Shown: positions 34,203 to 43,486 of the stretch, one piece after another
How the letters are laid out: the number at the start of each line of letters is the position of its first letter
Position numbering within the stretch: position 1 is the stretch's first letter
Source of the DNA: DATGUP01 sp035301265
GTDB lineage: Bacteria > Bacillota > Bacilli > Bacillales > Amphibacillaceae
Length of the DNA: 64,000 nucleotides
Assembly: GCA_035301265.1 (NCBI GenBank)
Contig: DATGUP010000004.1
Location: 58,437 to 122,436, forward strand
Reading direction: 5' to 3'
The notes under the pieces: model-generated
Database searches by the model: none
What the model was told of the DNA's origin: nothing
What the model saw: the letters and a program-made list of their open reading frames with translations, nothing else
Made by a program: the position numbers and the translations under genes

Positions 34203-35474
34203 TCATGTAAAACGTATGAGGAAATATGTCTTTTTCCCACGTCGAATAACTGTAAACTGATCTTCGATACGGTCTTCTGCATTTACTACATACTGGAGAC
34301 TTCGCTCTCGTTCACCGTTAATGTAAATAGCACCGTTTGCAATGTCTTCCCGAGCTTGTCTTTTTGAAGGGCAAATATTCGCAGCAACGAGAAGATCAAT
34401 CAAACCGATGTCGTCCTTCGATGCCTCGTATGTTGGAACATCTCTAAACCCTTGTTCGATATCCGATGCGGACAATTCTTTCACGTCCCCGCTGAAAAGG
34501 GCCGCTGTTATTTTTTGTGCTTGTTGAAGTGCTTCTTCACCATGGACAGCGCGTGTCATCTCTTCAGCTAAACGCTTTTGTGCTGCACGCTGTTCGGGAC
34601 GATTGATAACTTCTTGTTCCAACGCCTTAATCTCCTCATCCGAAAGAAATGTAAAGTAGTTTAAAAATTTAATGACATCGCGATCATCGGTATTAATCCA
34701 GTATTGATAAAACTCATACGGAGTTGTTTTTTCTGGATCGAGCCAAATCGTACCTCCTGCCGTTTTACCAAATTTCGTTCCATCGGCTTTCGTGATCAAA
34801 GGAACCGTTAAACCATACACATCAATATGTTCATCTTTTTCTTCACGAGAACGGCGGATCAACTCCATCCCTGCTGTAATGTTTCCCCATTGATCGCTGC
34901 CACCGATCTGTAACGTGCAATTTTCCTCCTCGTACAATTTCAAGAAATCTAGTGACTGTAAAATCATATAACTAAATTCCGTGTAAGATATCCCTTCTTC
35001 AATGCGAGCGGAGACCGACTCTTTCGCAAGCATATAATTGATGCCAAAATGCTTTCCTGCATCGCGTAAAAAATCGATCACTGTCATCTGTGCCAACCAA
35101 TCATGATTGTTACGAACAGTGACTGGATTTTCATCATCATTAGCATTGAGAAACGATGTGATTTGCTGCTTGATTTTTTCACTATACTGTTTCACGATCG
35201 ATCTATCATTCAATGTTCGCTCTGTCGAACGGCCGCTCGGATCACCGATCATTCCCGTTCCACCACCGACAAGAGCAATCGGCTTATGCCCGGCTTTTTG
35301 AAACCGCTTCAACATCGTCAAAGGCACTAAATGACCGATATGTAAGCTGTCTGCTGTAGGATCAAACCCGCAGTACAATGTCACCTCGTTGTTCGCCAGA
35401 TGATCGCGCAATCCTTTCATGTCTGTCGTCTGATTAACCAATCCTCTATTTTTGAGATCCTGTAAAATGTCCAA
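34203..35474 (-). CDS. tyrS: Tyrosyl-tRNA synthetase
   Basis: A class I synthetase that charges tRNA-Tyr. Visible are DSLHIGHLVP (HIGH signature), QIGGSDQWGNI, the KMSKS equivalent KFGKTAGG and a C-terminal S4 domain (CPSKRQAREDIANGAIYING). I place the start at the TTG 35474, giving MDILQDLKNRGL and 423 residues, as in B. subtilis TyrS (422); GGAG lies 10 bases upstream. The longer frame to 35504 runs into the T-box terminator tail. Expression is controlled by the T-box. Confidence 0.95.
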   Translation of the reverse strand: MDILQDLKNRGLVNQTTDMKGLRDHLANNEVTLYCGFDPTADSLHIGHLVPLTMLKRFQKAGHKPIALVGGGTGMIGDPSGRSTERTLNDRSIVKQYSEKIKQQITSFLNANDDENPVTVRNNHDWLAQMTVIDFLRDAGKHFGINYMLAKESVSARIEEGISYTEFSYMILQSLDFLKLYEEENCTLQIGGSDQWGNITAGMELIRRSREEKDEHIDVYGLTVPLITKADGTKFGKTAGGTIWLDPEKTTPYEFYQYWINTDDRDVIKFLNYFTFLSDEEIKALEQEVINRPEQRAAQKRLAEEMTRAVHGEEALQQAQKITAALFSGDVKELSASDIEQGFRDVPTYEASKDDIGLIDLLVAANICPSKRQAREDIANGAIYINGERERSLQYVVNAEDRIEDQFTVIRRGKKTYFLIRFT

Positions 35475-35506
35475 TCGCTTCACGCTCCAATACCGTTTGT
35501 TCAAAT

Positions 35507-35735
35507 AAAAAAGCCTTATGCCGATAAGGGACGAGGTCGTCTCGCGGTACCACCCTTATTGCACACAGGCCGTCTCGAGATTGATAACGGTGTCGCCACC
35601 GTCTGCCTGCTCATTCATTCAGGCAGAATGCTCCGGAGTGTAATTCGTCGGCAAATATGTACTGGCTTACACCAACCGCCAGCTCTCTTGCACAGGGATT
35701 TGCCGGACTACTCGCTTCCATCATAGCATTTTCTA
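35507..35735 (-). promoter_or_regulatory. Tyrosine T-box riboswitch
   Basis: The leader of tyrS carries the T-box core AAGGGTGGTACCGC (35544-35557). Terminator strands ATAAGGG/CCCTTAT (35553-35559 and 35524-35530) are followed by a hexa-T tract (35507-35512). Upstream, in the conserved GCTGGCGGTTGG...GCCAG loop, the specifier is TAC (35659-35661), a tyrosine codon. Uncharged tRNA-Tyr should pair with the specifier and T-box bulge and allow readthrough. Confidence 0.95.
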
Positions 35736-35758
35736 TAAGACGATTATTATTTATTCAT

Positions 35759-35786
35759 AGCATATTCCATTTAAAAATGCAATCAA
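35759..35786 (-). promoter_or_regulatory. Candidate promoter for tyrS leader
   Basis: TTGATT (35781-35786), 16-base spacer, TATGCT (35759-35764) on the minus strand, just before the T-box. Moderate match. Confidence 0.4.
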
Positions 35787-35804
35787 AACATCTTTTTTTT
35801 ATGC

Positions 35805-35810
35805 TATAAT
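35805..35810 (+). promoter_or_regulatory. -10 box for the PBP gene
   Basis: TATAAT on the plus strand, 27 bases before the PBP ATG; the -35 region is weak. It is back-to-back with the tyrS promoter. Confidence 0.45.
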
Positions 35811-35837
35811 AGACGTCAATTGAGGAGGTGTTAGTCA

Positions 35838-38771
35838 ATGCGCATCAATCGGTTTGTCCTTAAAAGGATACGCAAATTAAAAACATTATGGCAGACCGGA
35901 AAATTGCAGCGATCTTTGCGTATTACATACGATGTCTTTTGGAATATTGTACTTTTTTTTCTAATCATCGGTTTTTTTATCGTTCTTTTCGGCGGGAGCG
36001 TTGCCGCCGGTTATTTTGCATCACTCGTCAAAGATGAATCGATACGGGACTATGAAAGTATGGAAAAAGACATTTACAATTACGAAGAAACGTCAAAATT
36101 GTATTTTGCCGACGAGGTTTATATGAGTGATGTCCAGTCCGATTTGCATAGAGAAGAAGTCGCATTAGAAGACATCGCTGACGTTCTCATCGATGCGGTT
36201 ATCGCTACTGAAGATGAATATTTTGAAACACATAAAGGCATCGTCCCTAAAGCAATCGTCCGCGCTCTTTTTCAAGAAATAACCAATGCTGATACGAAAA
36301 CAGGTGGCAGCACACTCACACAGCAGCTTATCAAAAACCAAATTTTGACGAATGAAGTGTCATTTGAGCGCAAAGCGAAAGAAATTCTTTTAGCGCTTCG
36401 GCTCGAGCGTTTTTTTGATAAAGAACAAATTCTCGAGGCTTACTTAAATATCGTCCCATACGGACGTGAAGCATCTGGGCGAAATATTGCTGGAGTACAA
36501 ACTGCTGCACAAGGGATATTCGGCATTGACGCTGATGAGGTCAACTTAGCCCAAGCAGCTTTTTTAGCCGGTCTTCCGCAAAACCCCTTTCAATATACAC
36601 CATTTGCAAACGGTGGTGGATTGAAAGATGATGACGGATTAGAACCAGGAATCAACCGGATGAAATCGGTACTAAAACGGATGTATGAAACAGGGCGGAT
36701 TGACCGTGACGCTTACGAAGATGCGATCGATTACGATATTGCAGCTGATTTCATTGACCAATCCGCTCTACCGCAAGAAGCATACCCACGCCTTACAACT
36801 GAACTCGAATTACGCGCAAAAGATATTATTATTGAACTGCTGGCAGACGCGGACGGCTATTCTATTGACGATTTAGAAAACGATCAAACCCTTCGTGAAA
36901 AATACGCCATCCGAGCCGAACGAGATATGCGGATGAATGGCTACCGTATTTATTCTACCATTGACAAAGACATATACGAGGCACAACAAGAGATTGCCCA
37001 AAACTACAAACATTATGGACCGAATACGACAATCGAGCTTAAAGATGAAGACGGCAAGTCCGTTTCTGTGGAACAGCGGGTTGAGACCGCCAGCATTCTC
37101 ATCGAAAATAAAACAGGACGAATCATAAGCTTTGTCGGCGGGCGAGAATATGACGAAGAGCACCAAGTTAATTTTCTCACACGCCCTCGCTCTAATGGGA
37201 GTACGATGAAACCGTTACTCGACTATGCTCCAGCGCTGGAAAAAGGGGTTATTCAACCCGGCACTCCAATTGCCGACCTCAAAGTAGGCGACTATGATTA
37301 TTTTCCAGGAAACTACGGTGGAAGCTATCATGGAATTGTCTCGGCTCGCGAAGCGTTGAAGCATTCTTACAACATACCTGCAGCCAAAATTTATCAAGAT
37401 ATTATGCACGATGAAAACATCGTGGAAAATTATTTACAAAAAATGGGGATTACTACGCTAAAGGAAAATGAACATGCTAATCCTTCCCTGTCGATTGGCG
37501 GTACTACAGACGGCATCACCGTGGAAGAAAACATTAATGCTTTTACAACATTTTGTAACAATGGAAAATTTGTCGATGCCTACATGATCGAAAAAATCAC
37601 AACGAATGATGGGAAAGTCATTTATGAACATGAACCCGACCCTGTTGAAGTTTTTTCACCAGAAACGACTTATTTAATGATCGATATGATGCGCGATGTG
37701 CTTCGAAGCGGAACAGCTGCATATATCCCGTCGCAGTTAAAGCATGACAGTGTCGACTGGGCTGGCAAAACCGGAACATCGGAAGAATATAAAGATGCTT
37801 GGTTTGTCGGCGTCAATCCAAATGTAACATTTGGTACGTGGATCGGTTATCAATACGGAAAGGATTTACAAAATACGTGTCAAGGTTGTTCGCTCACTTA
37901 CAGCCAGCGCAATAATAAATTATGGGCGGAACTGATCAACGCAGCCGCCGATATTAATCCGGATCTCGTTGCACCTAAGACGACATTTGACCGTCCGGAT
38001 GGAATTGTAGAGAAAAGCTATTGTGCTATATCGGGAAAACTTCCTTCCAAACTATGCAAAAAGTCCGGGCTTGTAAAAACAGATCTATTCAATAGCGAAT
38101 ACGTACCAACAGAAAAAGATGACAGCCTTATGAAAGGCTCGTTTGTCATGATCGATGGCAAAGCGATCGCCGCTGATCCTGATACACCTGAAGAATTTGT
38201 CGAAGGAGATGGTATTGTTTTTAATCCTAAATTTTTAAAACGGCATGGATACGATCAACTCGATGATATTTCACAACTTTTTCCACAAACCGATCGAAAC
38301 GCGTGGGAAAAAATCGGTCTTATACATTCTGATCTTCATAACACGATTGAGGATGACGGGCAAGAGCCAGAGCCGCCAACGTCTGTGAAACATTCTGGCA
38401 ATCGTTTATCGTGGCAAAAATCAACATCAAATGATGTCATTGGCTACCGTATATACGAAGCGGATGAACGCGGGGAAACATTTGAGCGAGTAGGGCATAC
38501 AACGCGAACGGACTATACCACATCAAGTACCAATGCCGTATATCACATCAGAGCCGTCGATTATTTCGGACGCGAATCGAAAGCATCCACAGAAGTGACT
38601 GTCGGTGATACTGATGATAAAAAAGATTCAAAAAATGAATCTCGAACTAAGGATAAAAACAATGAACAGGTTAAAGATAATAACGATGGAGAAAATAATC
38701 ATAGCTATGAACATGATGCTGATAATAAAGATGATCATAATAAAAATAACCGCGGGGAAGATGGGGATTGA
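35838..38771 (+). CDS. Class A penicillin-binding protein with FN3 domain
   Basis: A bifunctional peptidoglycan polymerase of 977 residues. Order: basic cytoplasmic start (1-35), one membrane span (about 36-65), GT51 glycosyltransferase (about 95-270, with EDEYFETHKG and TGGSTLTQQLIKN), then a transpeptidase with SxxK (GSTMKP), SxN (SYNIP) and KTG (GKTGTSEEY) all intact. A fibronectin type III domain follows (about 845-930) and an Asp/Asn/Lys/Glu-rich tail of about 50 residues. The ATG follows GAGGAGG. Relatives are PBP1A/PbpG-like; in B. subtilis acsA sits at this place instead. Confidence 0.93.
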   Translation: MRINRFVLKRIRKLKTLWQTGKLQRSLRITYDVFWNIVLFFLIIGFFIVLFGGSVAAGYFASLVKDESIRDYESMEKDIYNYEETSKLYFADEVYMSDVQSDLHREEVALEDIADVLIDAVIATEDEYFETHKGIVPKAIVRALFQEITNADTKTGGSTLTQQLIKNQILTNEVSFERKAKEILLALRLERFFDKEQILEAYLNIVPYGREASGRNIAGVQTAAQGIFGIDADEVNLAQAAFLAGLPQNPFQYTPFANGGGLKDDDGLEPGINRMKSVLKRMYETGRIDRDAYEDAIDYDIAADFIDQSALPQEAYPRLTTELELRAKDIIIELLADADGYSIDDLENDQTLREKYAIRAERDMRMNGYRIYSTIDKDIYEAQQEIAQNYKHYGPNTTIELKDEDGKSVSVEQRVETASILIENKTGRIISFVGGREYDEEHQVNFLTRPRSNGSTMKPLLDYAPALEKGVIQPGTPIADLKVGDYDYFPGNYGGSYHGIVSAREALKHSYNIPAAKIYQDIMHDENIVENYLQKMGITTLKENEHANPSLSIGGTTDGITVEENINAFTTFCNNGKFVDAYMIEKITTNDGKVIYEHEPDPVEVFSPETTYLMIDMMRDVLRSGTAAYIPSQLKHDSVDWAGKTGTSEEYKDAWFVGVNPNVTFGTWIGYQYGKDLQNTCQGCSLTYSQRNNKLWAELINAAADINPDLVAPKTTFDRPDGIVEKSYCAISGKLPSKLCKKSGLVKTDLFNSEYVPTEKDDSLMKGSFVMIDGKAIAADPDTPEEFVEGDGIVFNPKFLKRHGYDQLDDISQLFPQTDRNAWEKIGLIHSDLHNTIEDDGQEPEPPTSVKHSGNRLSWQKSTSNDVIGYRIYEADERGETFERVGHTTRTDYTTSSTNAVYHIRAVDYFGRESKASTEVTVGDTDDKKDSKNESRTKDKNNEQVKDNNDGENNHSYEHDADNKDDHNKNNRGEDGD

Positions 38772-38789
38772 CACATCTCCCCTTTTTTT
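38754..38789 (+). terminator. Terminator after the PBP gene
   Basis: GGGGAAGATG (38754-38763) pairs with CATCTCCCC (38774-38782) with one bulged A, followed by TTTTTTT. It overlaps the end of the PBP frame. Confidence 0.85.
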
Positions 38790-38807
38790 GCCGATTATAA
38801 CCGATGA

Positions 38808-38838
38808 TTACAAAATAGCACGATACATGTTGTATAAT
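38808..38838 (+). promoter_or_regulatory. Candidate promoter for acuA-acuC
   Basis: TATAAT at 38833-38838 with TTACAA (38808-38813) at a long 19-base spacing. The -10 is strong, the -35 weak. Confidence 0.4.
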
Positions 38839-38872
38839 AAAGATTACATGTCTAGCTGATGGTGGTGTACAT

Positions 38873-39511
38873 ATGAAACATGAGAAAACGTGGCATAAGC
38901 GGAAGCAGCATACACCAAATGGCGTCATCGAAATCGAAGGTCCTGTTACGGCTGCCGAATTGGAAACTTACCACTTTCACAACCATTTAACTACATTTCG
39001 CGCGGCTCCAAAGCAGTTTGCCACTTTAAAAAATATCGCCCGTCTTCCGGAAGGCCGGATAATCATTGCTCGAACAAGCGATACGATTATCGGTTATGTT
39101 GCCTACCTTTATCCAGATCCTCTGGAAAGATGGTCTGAATTTGCGATGGATAATTTGCTTGTCCTCGGTGGTATTGAAGTGATCCCAGAGTACCGGCAAG
39201 CAAACATAGGGTCGGGGCTCCTTGAAGTTTCGATGATGGATGATTATATGGAAAACTATATTATTATTTCGACAGAATACTATTGGCATTGGGATCTCAA
39301 AGGAATGCAATTAAATGTGTGGCAATACCGCCAAGTCATGGAAAAAATGATGGCAAAAGGCGGGCTCACACCGATGCCAACAGACGATCCCGAAATTATG
39401 TCACACCCCGCCAACTGTTTAATGGTACGCATTGGCAAGAACGTTCCCGAGCAATCGATCAAATTGTTCGCTAAACTGCGATTTCTCCAAAGGCATCGGT
39501 ACCGCAAATGA
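38873..39511 (+). CDS. acuA: Protein acetyltransferase AcuA
   Basis: A GNAT-fold acetyltransferase that inactivates acetyl-CoA synthetase AcsA by acetylating a lysine. The 212 residues match B. subtilis AcuA (210), e.g. LPEGRIIIAR, YLYPDPLERWSE, ENYIIISTEYYWHWDLKG and SHPANCLMVRIGK. The ATG is preceded by GATGGTGGTGTACAT. In B. subtilis the order is acuABC beside acsA. Here acuB is missing between acuA and acuC, and no acsA is in the window. Confidence 0.95.
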   Translation: MKHEKTWHKRKQHTPNGVIEIEGPVTAAELETYHFHNHLTTFRAAPKQFATLKNIARLPEGRIIIARTSDTIIGYVAYLYPDPLERWSEFAMDNLLVLGGIEVIPEYRQANIGSGLLEVSMMDDYMENYIIISTEYYWHWDLKGMQLNVWQYRQVMEKMMAKGGLTPMPTDDPEIMSHPANCLMVRIGKNVPEQSIKLFAKLRFLQRHRYRK

Positions 39512-39566
39512 GCTCCTCCATCATATGAATTCGGCGGTTAAATGAAACAATGGAGGTGGCGCAATC

Positions 39567-40727
39567 GTGTCAAACAGCGCTTTTATTTATTCGGACATGC
39601 TTTTAAATTACCAGTTTCATAGAGCTCATCCGTTCAACCAAAAACGGATTCTAATAACTAAAGAGCTCCTCGAAGCTAGCAAAATTCTTAACGAGTCAGA
39701 AATCATAAGTCCGCGCATCGCATCCGATGATGAACTTTTGCTTTTTCATGACGCGATCTATGTTGATGCGGTTAAAGAAGCGAGTCGACATCGAATATCC
39801 TACACAAAAGGTAAGCCGTTCGGACTCGGGACTGAGGATACGCCGATATTCACTAACATGCATGAAGCCTCTTGCTATATTGTCGGTGGTTCGCTCGCAG
39901 CAGTCGATGCAGTTTTAGAACAAGGAATGGATCATGCCCTTCACTTAGGCGGCGGCCTCCATCACAGCTTCAAGCGAAAAGCGGCAGGTTTTTGCGTTTA
40001 CAATGATGCGGCAATCGCGATCCAATATATTCGCAAAAACTACGGCTTACGGGTGTTATACGTCGACACCGACGCGCACCATGGCGACGGTGTTCAAGCC
40101 GCTTTTTATGGAGACTCAGACGTTTGTACTTTGTCCATCCACGAAACCGGTCGTTACTTATTTCCTGGAACCGGTCAGAGCCATGAACGTGGAATCAAAC
40201 ACGGCCGCGGCTATACATTTAACATACCGATTGATGCTTTTACAGATGATGAATCGTTTTTATACGTTTATGAATCCGCTTTCCGTAATATTTGTCAATT
40301 TTTCAAACCCGATATCATCATCACGCAAAATGGTGCCGACGCTCATACATACGATCCGTTAAGTCATCTATGTACAACGATGACTATTTATAAACAAATT
40401 CCTATGCTCGCTCATGAACTTGCGCATGAGTTTTGTCGAGGTAAGTGGATTGCACTCGGTGGCGGAGGTTATGATATTTGGCGGGTTGTGCCGCGCGCAT
40501 GGGCGCAGGTATGGAGCGTTATGAAAACAGGCCAACCTCAATCTGGCGCTATTCCGAACGCTTGGATTCATAAGTGGCAAAAAGAAGCCTCTGTAAGTTT
40601 ACCGACTTATTGGCACGACGACAAAACAATCGTTCCCCACATTCCACGAAAAAAAGAAATCGCAAATAACAATGCCCGCACATTAGCCAAAGCATTAAAA
40701 TACATATTGAGCAATAAAAGGAGATAA
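39567..40727 (+). CDS. acuC: Acetoin utilisation deacetylase AcuC
   Basis: A histone-deacetylase-fold zinc enzyme of 386 residues that reverses AcuA acetylation. Catalytic motifs: LGGGLHHSFKR, VDTDAHHGDGV and QNGADAHTYDPL, so all zinc ligands are present. The GTG start follows GGAGGTGG with 7 bases. It is 55 bases downstream of acuA, so co-transcribed. Its stop codon lies inside a bidirectional terminator. Confidence 0.95.
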   Translation: MSNSAFIYSDMLLNYQFHRAHPFNQKRILITKELLEASKILNESEIISPRIASDDELLLFHDAIYVDAVKEASRHRISYTKGKPFGLGTEDTPIFTNMHEASCYIVGGSLAAVDAVLEQGMDHALHLGGGLHHSFKRKAAGFCVYNDAAIAIQYIRKNYGLRVLYVDTDAHHGDGVQAAFYGDSDVCTLSIHETGRYLFPGTGQSHERGIKHGRGYTFNIPIDAFTDDESFLYVYESAFRNICQFFKPDIIITQNGADAHTYDPLSHLCTTMTIYKQIPMLAHELAHEFCRGKWIALGGGGYDIWRVVPRAWAQVWSVMKTGQPQSGAIPNAWIHKWQKEASVSLPTYWHDDKTIVPHIPRKKEIANNNARTLAKALKYILSNKRR

Positions 40728-40753
40728 CCACGCGTTGTGTTTCATCTCCTTTT
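40716..40753. terminator. Bidirectional terminator between acuC and motS
   Basis: AAAAGGAGAT (40716-40725) pairs with ATCTCCTTTT (40744-40753); the acuC stop TAA overlaps the first arm. Both sides carry T-rich tails. Confidence 0.75.
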
Positions 40754-40759
40754 GCATAC

Positions 40760-41530
40760 CTATTCATCCAATATAACAATTTCTACGCGTCTGTTTTTTT
40801 GCCAATTGTCGGCTGAATCATTAGGAACACGCGGTTGCGTATCCGCATAACCGACTGCTGAGAATCGGGATTTGTCAAAGTCATACTTTTCGAGTAAATA
40901 CCTGATCACACGACTTGCCCGAGCTCCCGACAACTCCCAGTTGGAAGGATAGCGATAATTAGCGATCGGACGGCTATCCGTATGCCCTTCTACTTCAACT
41001 CGATTCGGTATATCGGCTAGCAAATAGCCGATTTTATCTAAGACGGTCTTTCCGGATTTACGAATCACCGCTTCACCGGTATCAAACAACACGCGTTCTT
41101 GTAAGACTAAGACAACACCGCGCTCTGTCCGATGAGCAGAAATAACATCGTGCAAATCTTTTTCATCTAAATATGCTTCCACTTCTTCCATTAAATTGCC
41201 AAGAGCATCGTTCTCATCATCATTATCATGATCCCGTTCTAACACCTTTTGCAGGTCGGTTGGGTCTTTAAATTCGTTTGTATTTTTTCCGCGTTCCAAA
41301 TGACTTGAATGTTCTGTTGGATTTTCCATAGGAACAGGCGACGGGTAAAAGTCGAAAATCATACGATTGCGGAATGATTCAGAGACGGCCTCAAATTTAG
41401 CAAGATCAATTTGCGACATCGAAAACAGCAGAATGAAAAAGACGAGTATGAGCGTTATCATGTCTGAATACGTAACCATCCATTTGGGAGCACCGGACGG
41501 TTTACGTCGTTTAGGATACCTACGTTTCAT
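40760..41530 (-). CDS. motS: Flagellar stator protein MotS
   Basis: The MotB-type stator subunit of 256 residues. One membrane span (about 17-40) includes the ion-binding aspartate in WMVTYSDMITLIL. A long linker and an OmpA-like peptidoglycan-binding domain follow (about 135-255, VEGHTDSRPI and RRVEIVI). In B. subtilis MotP/MotS is the sodium-driven stator; ion use here is inferred. The ATG overlaps the motP end by 11 bases. The gene order motP-motS-ccpA neighbourhood matches B. subtilis. Confidence 0.92.
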   Translation of the reverse strand: MKRRYPKRRKPSGAPKWMVTYSDMITLILVFFILLFSMSQIDLAKFEAVSESFRNRMIFDFYPSPVPMENPTEHSSHLERGKNTNEFKDPTDLQKVLERDHDNDDENDALGNLMEEVEAYLDEKDLHDVISAHRTERGVVLVLQERVLFDTGEAVIRKSGKTVLDKIGYLLADIPNRVEVEGHTDSRPIANYRYPSNWELSGARASRVIRYLLEKYDFDKSRFSAVGYADTQPRVPNDSADNWQKNRRVEIVILDE

Positions 41531-42341
41531 GGACACTCTCTCCCGCAAACACTTCATGTTCATCTTGTGACTCTTTCATGTCTTCTTCGGAGAGAAAAGC
41601 GCTGAGTTTTTCATCGAGAATACGCGGGTTTTGGCCAGATTGAACGCCGATAACACCTTCGATAATCACTTGCTTAATGAAAATTTCTTCTTCAGTTTTG
41701 CTTTCCAATTTACTTGCCATCGGGATAAACACTAGATTAGCTAAAACCGTTCCATAAAGGGTTGTCAATAGAGCAACCGCCATATTGGGACCGAGTGTTG
41801 CCGGATCTTGCAGGCTGTTTAGCATGAGGACGAGTCCAACCAACGTTCCAATCATACCCCAGGCAGGGGCATATTCACCGGCTTTTTCAATAATTGCCCG
41901 CCCCTGAAAATGACGTTCTTCCATTGCTGTGATTTCTGCGTTCATGATGTCATTGATCACATCCGGTTCGATGCCATCAACAGCAAGCATGATGCCTTTT
42001 TTTAAAAAGGGATCCTCGATTTCCTCCACTTCATTTTCCAACGCCAAGATTCCTTCACGTCGAGCGCGTTCGGACAAATGTATAAACAGCGCGATCAAAT
42101 CGGCTAGGCGTTGGTCGTTTTTATGAAAAGCTTCTTTAATGACTTTTCCTGTTAGTTTTATCTGCTCTTTTTTGAAGCTGATGAACAACGAGGCGATCAA
42201 CCCGCCGATGACAACAAAGATAGAAGAGAGGTCAAGAAATGACGATATCCCCTCTCTGCCACCTTTGGTAAGGATAGCCAACATAATCATGATAAAACCA
42301 AATGTGATACCGATTGGTGTTAATATATCTCTTTTTCGCAT
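41520..42341 (-). CDS. motP: Flagellar stator protein MotP
   Basis: The MotA-type subunit of 273 residues with four membrane spans. The large cytoplasmic loop has AMEERHFQGRAI, and the last two spans include APAWGMIGTLVGLVLML and LLTTLYGTVLANLVF. The ATG at 42341 follows GGGAGCGA; longer frames lack a site. It forms a two-gene unit with motS. It lies 44 bases downstream of ccpA on the same strand, so some readthrough is likely. Confidence 0.93.
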   Translation of the reverse strand: MRKRDILTPIGITFGFIMIMLAILTKGGREGISSFLDLSSIFVVIGGLIASLFISFKKEQIKLTGKVIKEAFHKNDQRLADLIALFIHLSERARREGILALENEVEEIEDPFLKKGIMLAVDGIEPDVINDIMNAEITAMEERHFQGRAIIEKAGEYAPAWGMIGTLVGLVLMLNSLQDPATLGPNMAVALLTTLYGTVLANLVFIPMASKLESKTEEEIFIKQVIIEGVIGVQSGQNPRILDEKLSAFLSEEDMKESQDEHEVFAGESVHET

Positions 42342-42385
42342 ATGCTCGCTCCCAACAAAATGATCTTCCATTTCTTATATCGGTA

Positions 42386-43387
42386 TTATTCATCATTTGT
42401 TGAGCTTCTTTCAATAATTCGATGCGGTAAAATCACATTTTTTTCGGTGACTTCTTCTTTATTCATATATTTTGTCAACAGACGCATAGCTACTGCCCCA
42501 ATATCGTACATCGGCTGCACAATCGTCGATAAAGTCGGCCGGACCATCGTTGCCAACCTCGTGTTGTCAAAGCCGAATACTTCTAGATCGTGAGGAATGT
42601 TATAGCCTTTATCTTGAGCGCCATGAATAACGCCTAGAGCCATTTCATCCGAAGCGACAAAAACCGCTGTTGGTTTATCCGGCAGCGCCAACAATTCTGC
42701 AGCTGCGTCTACACCGGATTGATAGGAGTAATCCCCATATAAAATAAACGATTCATTAACCGTCACACCGGATTCTCTCAAGGCTCGCATGTAGCCATCT
42801 TCCTTCAACCGATTTACGGCTGTATCATCACCGCCGGTAACGAGAGCTGGATGTTTATTGCCTCGATCGATCAAAAAGCGCGTTGCTTCATACGCCGCCT
42901 CTTCATAGTCGATGTTGACAGACGGAATGTTTTCTGTTTCATCGTATGTTGCCGCTAGCACAACAGGTACCGGTGCGCTAGAAAACTGCTCCACATGTTC
43001 GTCGGTAATTTTCCCTCCCATAAATAAAATACCGTCTACCTGTTTTTCTAACATCGTGTTAATAAGCCGGAGTTCTTTCTCTTTGTTTTGATCGGAATTG
43101 CTTAAAATCATATTGTATTTGTACATAGTTGCGATGTCTTCTATTCCACGGGCTAACTCGGAAAAAAAGATGCTCGAAATATCCGGAATAATCGTGCCAA
43201 CGGTAGTCGTTTTTTTGCTGGCCAGCCCTCGGGCAACCGCGTTAGGTCGATAACCGAGACGTTCAATCGTGCGAAGAACTTTTTTACGCGTTGTCGGTTT
43301 GACATTTGGATTCCCATTGACAACACGAGAAACAGTTGCCATTGATACATTAGCTTCACGCGCTACATCATATATCGTTACGTTCAT
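42386..43387 (-). CDS. ccpA: Catabolite control protein A
   Basis: The global carbon regulator of the LacI family, which binds cre sites with HPr(Ser-P). The 333 residues match B. subtilis CcpA (334). Visible are the HTH TIYDVAREANVSMATVSRVVNGN, the hinge VARGLASKKTTTVG and the periplasmic-binding-like core with VASDEMALG and FGFDNTRLA. The ATG at 43387 follows GGAGGTCATAGAA. It is near acuAC and ackA, which are under CcpA control in B. subtilis. Confidence 0.96.
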   Translation of the reverse strand: MNVTIYDVAREANVSMATVSRVVNGNPNVKPTTRKKVLRTIERLGYRPNAVARGLASKKTTTVGTIIPDISSIFFSELARGIEDIATMYKYNMILSNSDQNKEKELRLINTMLEKQVDGILFMGGKITDEHVEQFSSAPVPVVLAATYDETENIPSVNIDYEEAAYEATRFLIDRGNKHPALVTGGDDTAVNRLKEDGYMRALRESGVTVNESFILYGDYSYQSGVDAAAELLALPDKPTAVFVASDEMALGVIHGAQDKGYNIPHDLEVFGFDNTRLATMVRPTLSTIVQPMYDIGAVAMRLLTKYMNKEEVTEKNVILPHRIIERSSTNDE

Positions 43388-43486
43388 TTCTATGACCTCC
43401 ATAGAGTTGTTTTTTGTCGTTTTTATTTACTATACGCTAACACTTCATAAATTACCAAAAGACTGGACGCATTTCTTTAGACGATG

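Noticed and set aside
36873..37166. Long antisense frames inside the PBP gene and similar ones inside pyk, dnaE and sftA
   Set aside because: They lie wholly inside well-identified genes, lack ribosome sites and show no family resemblance.
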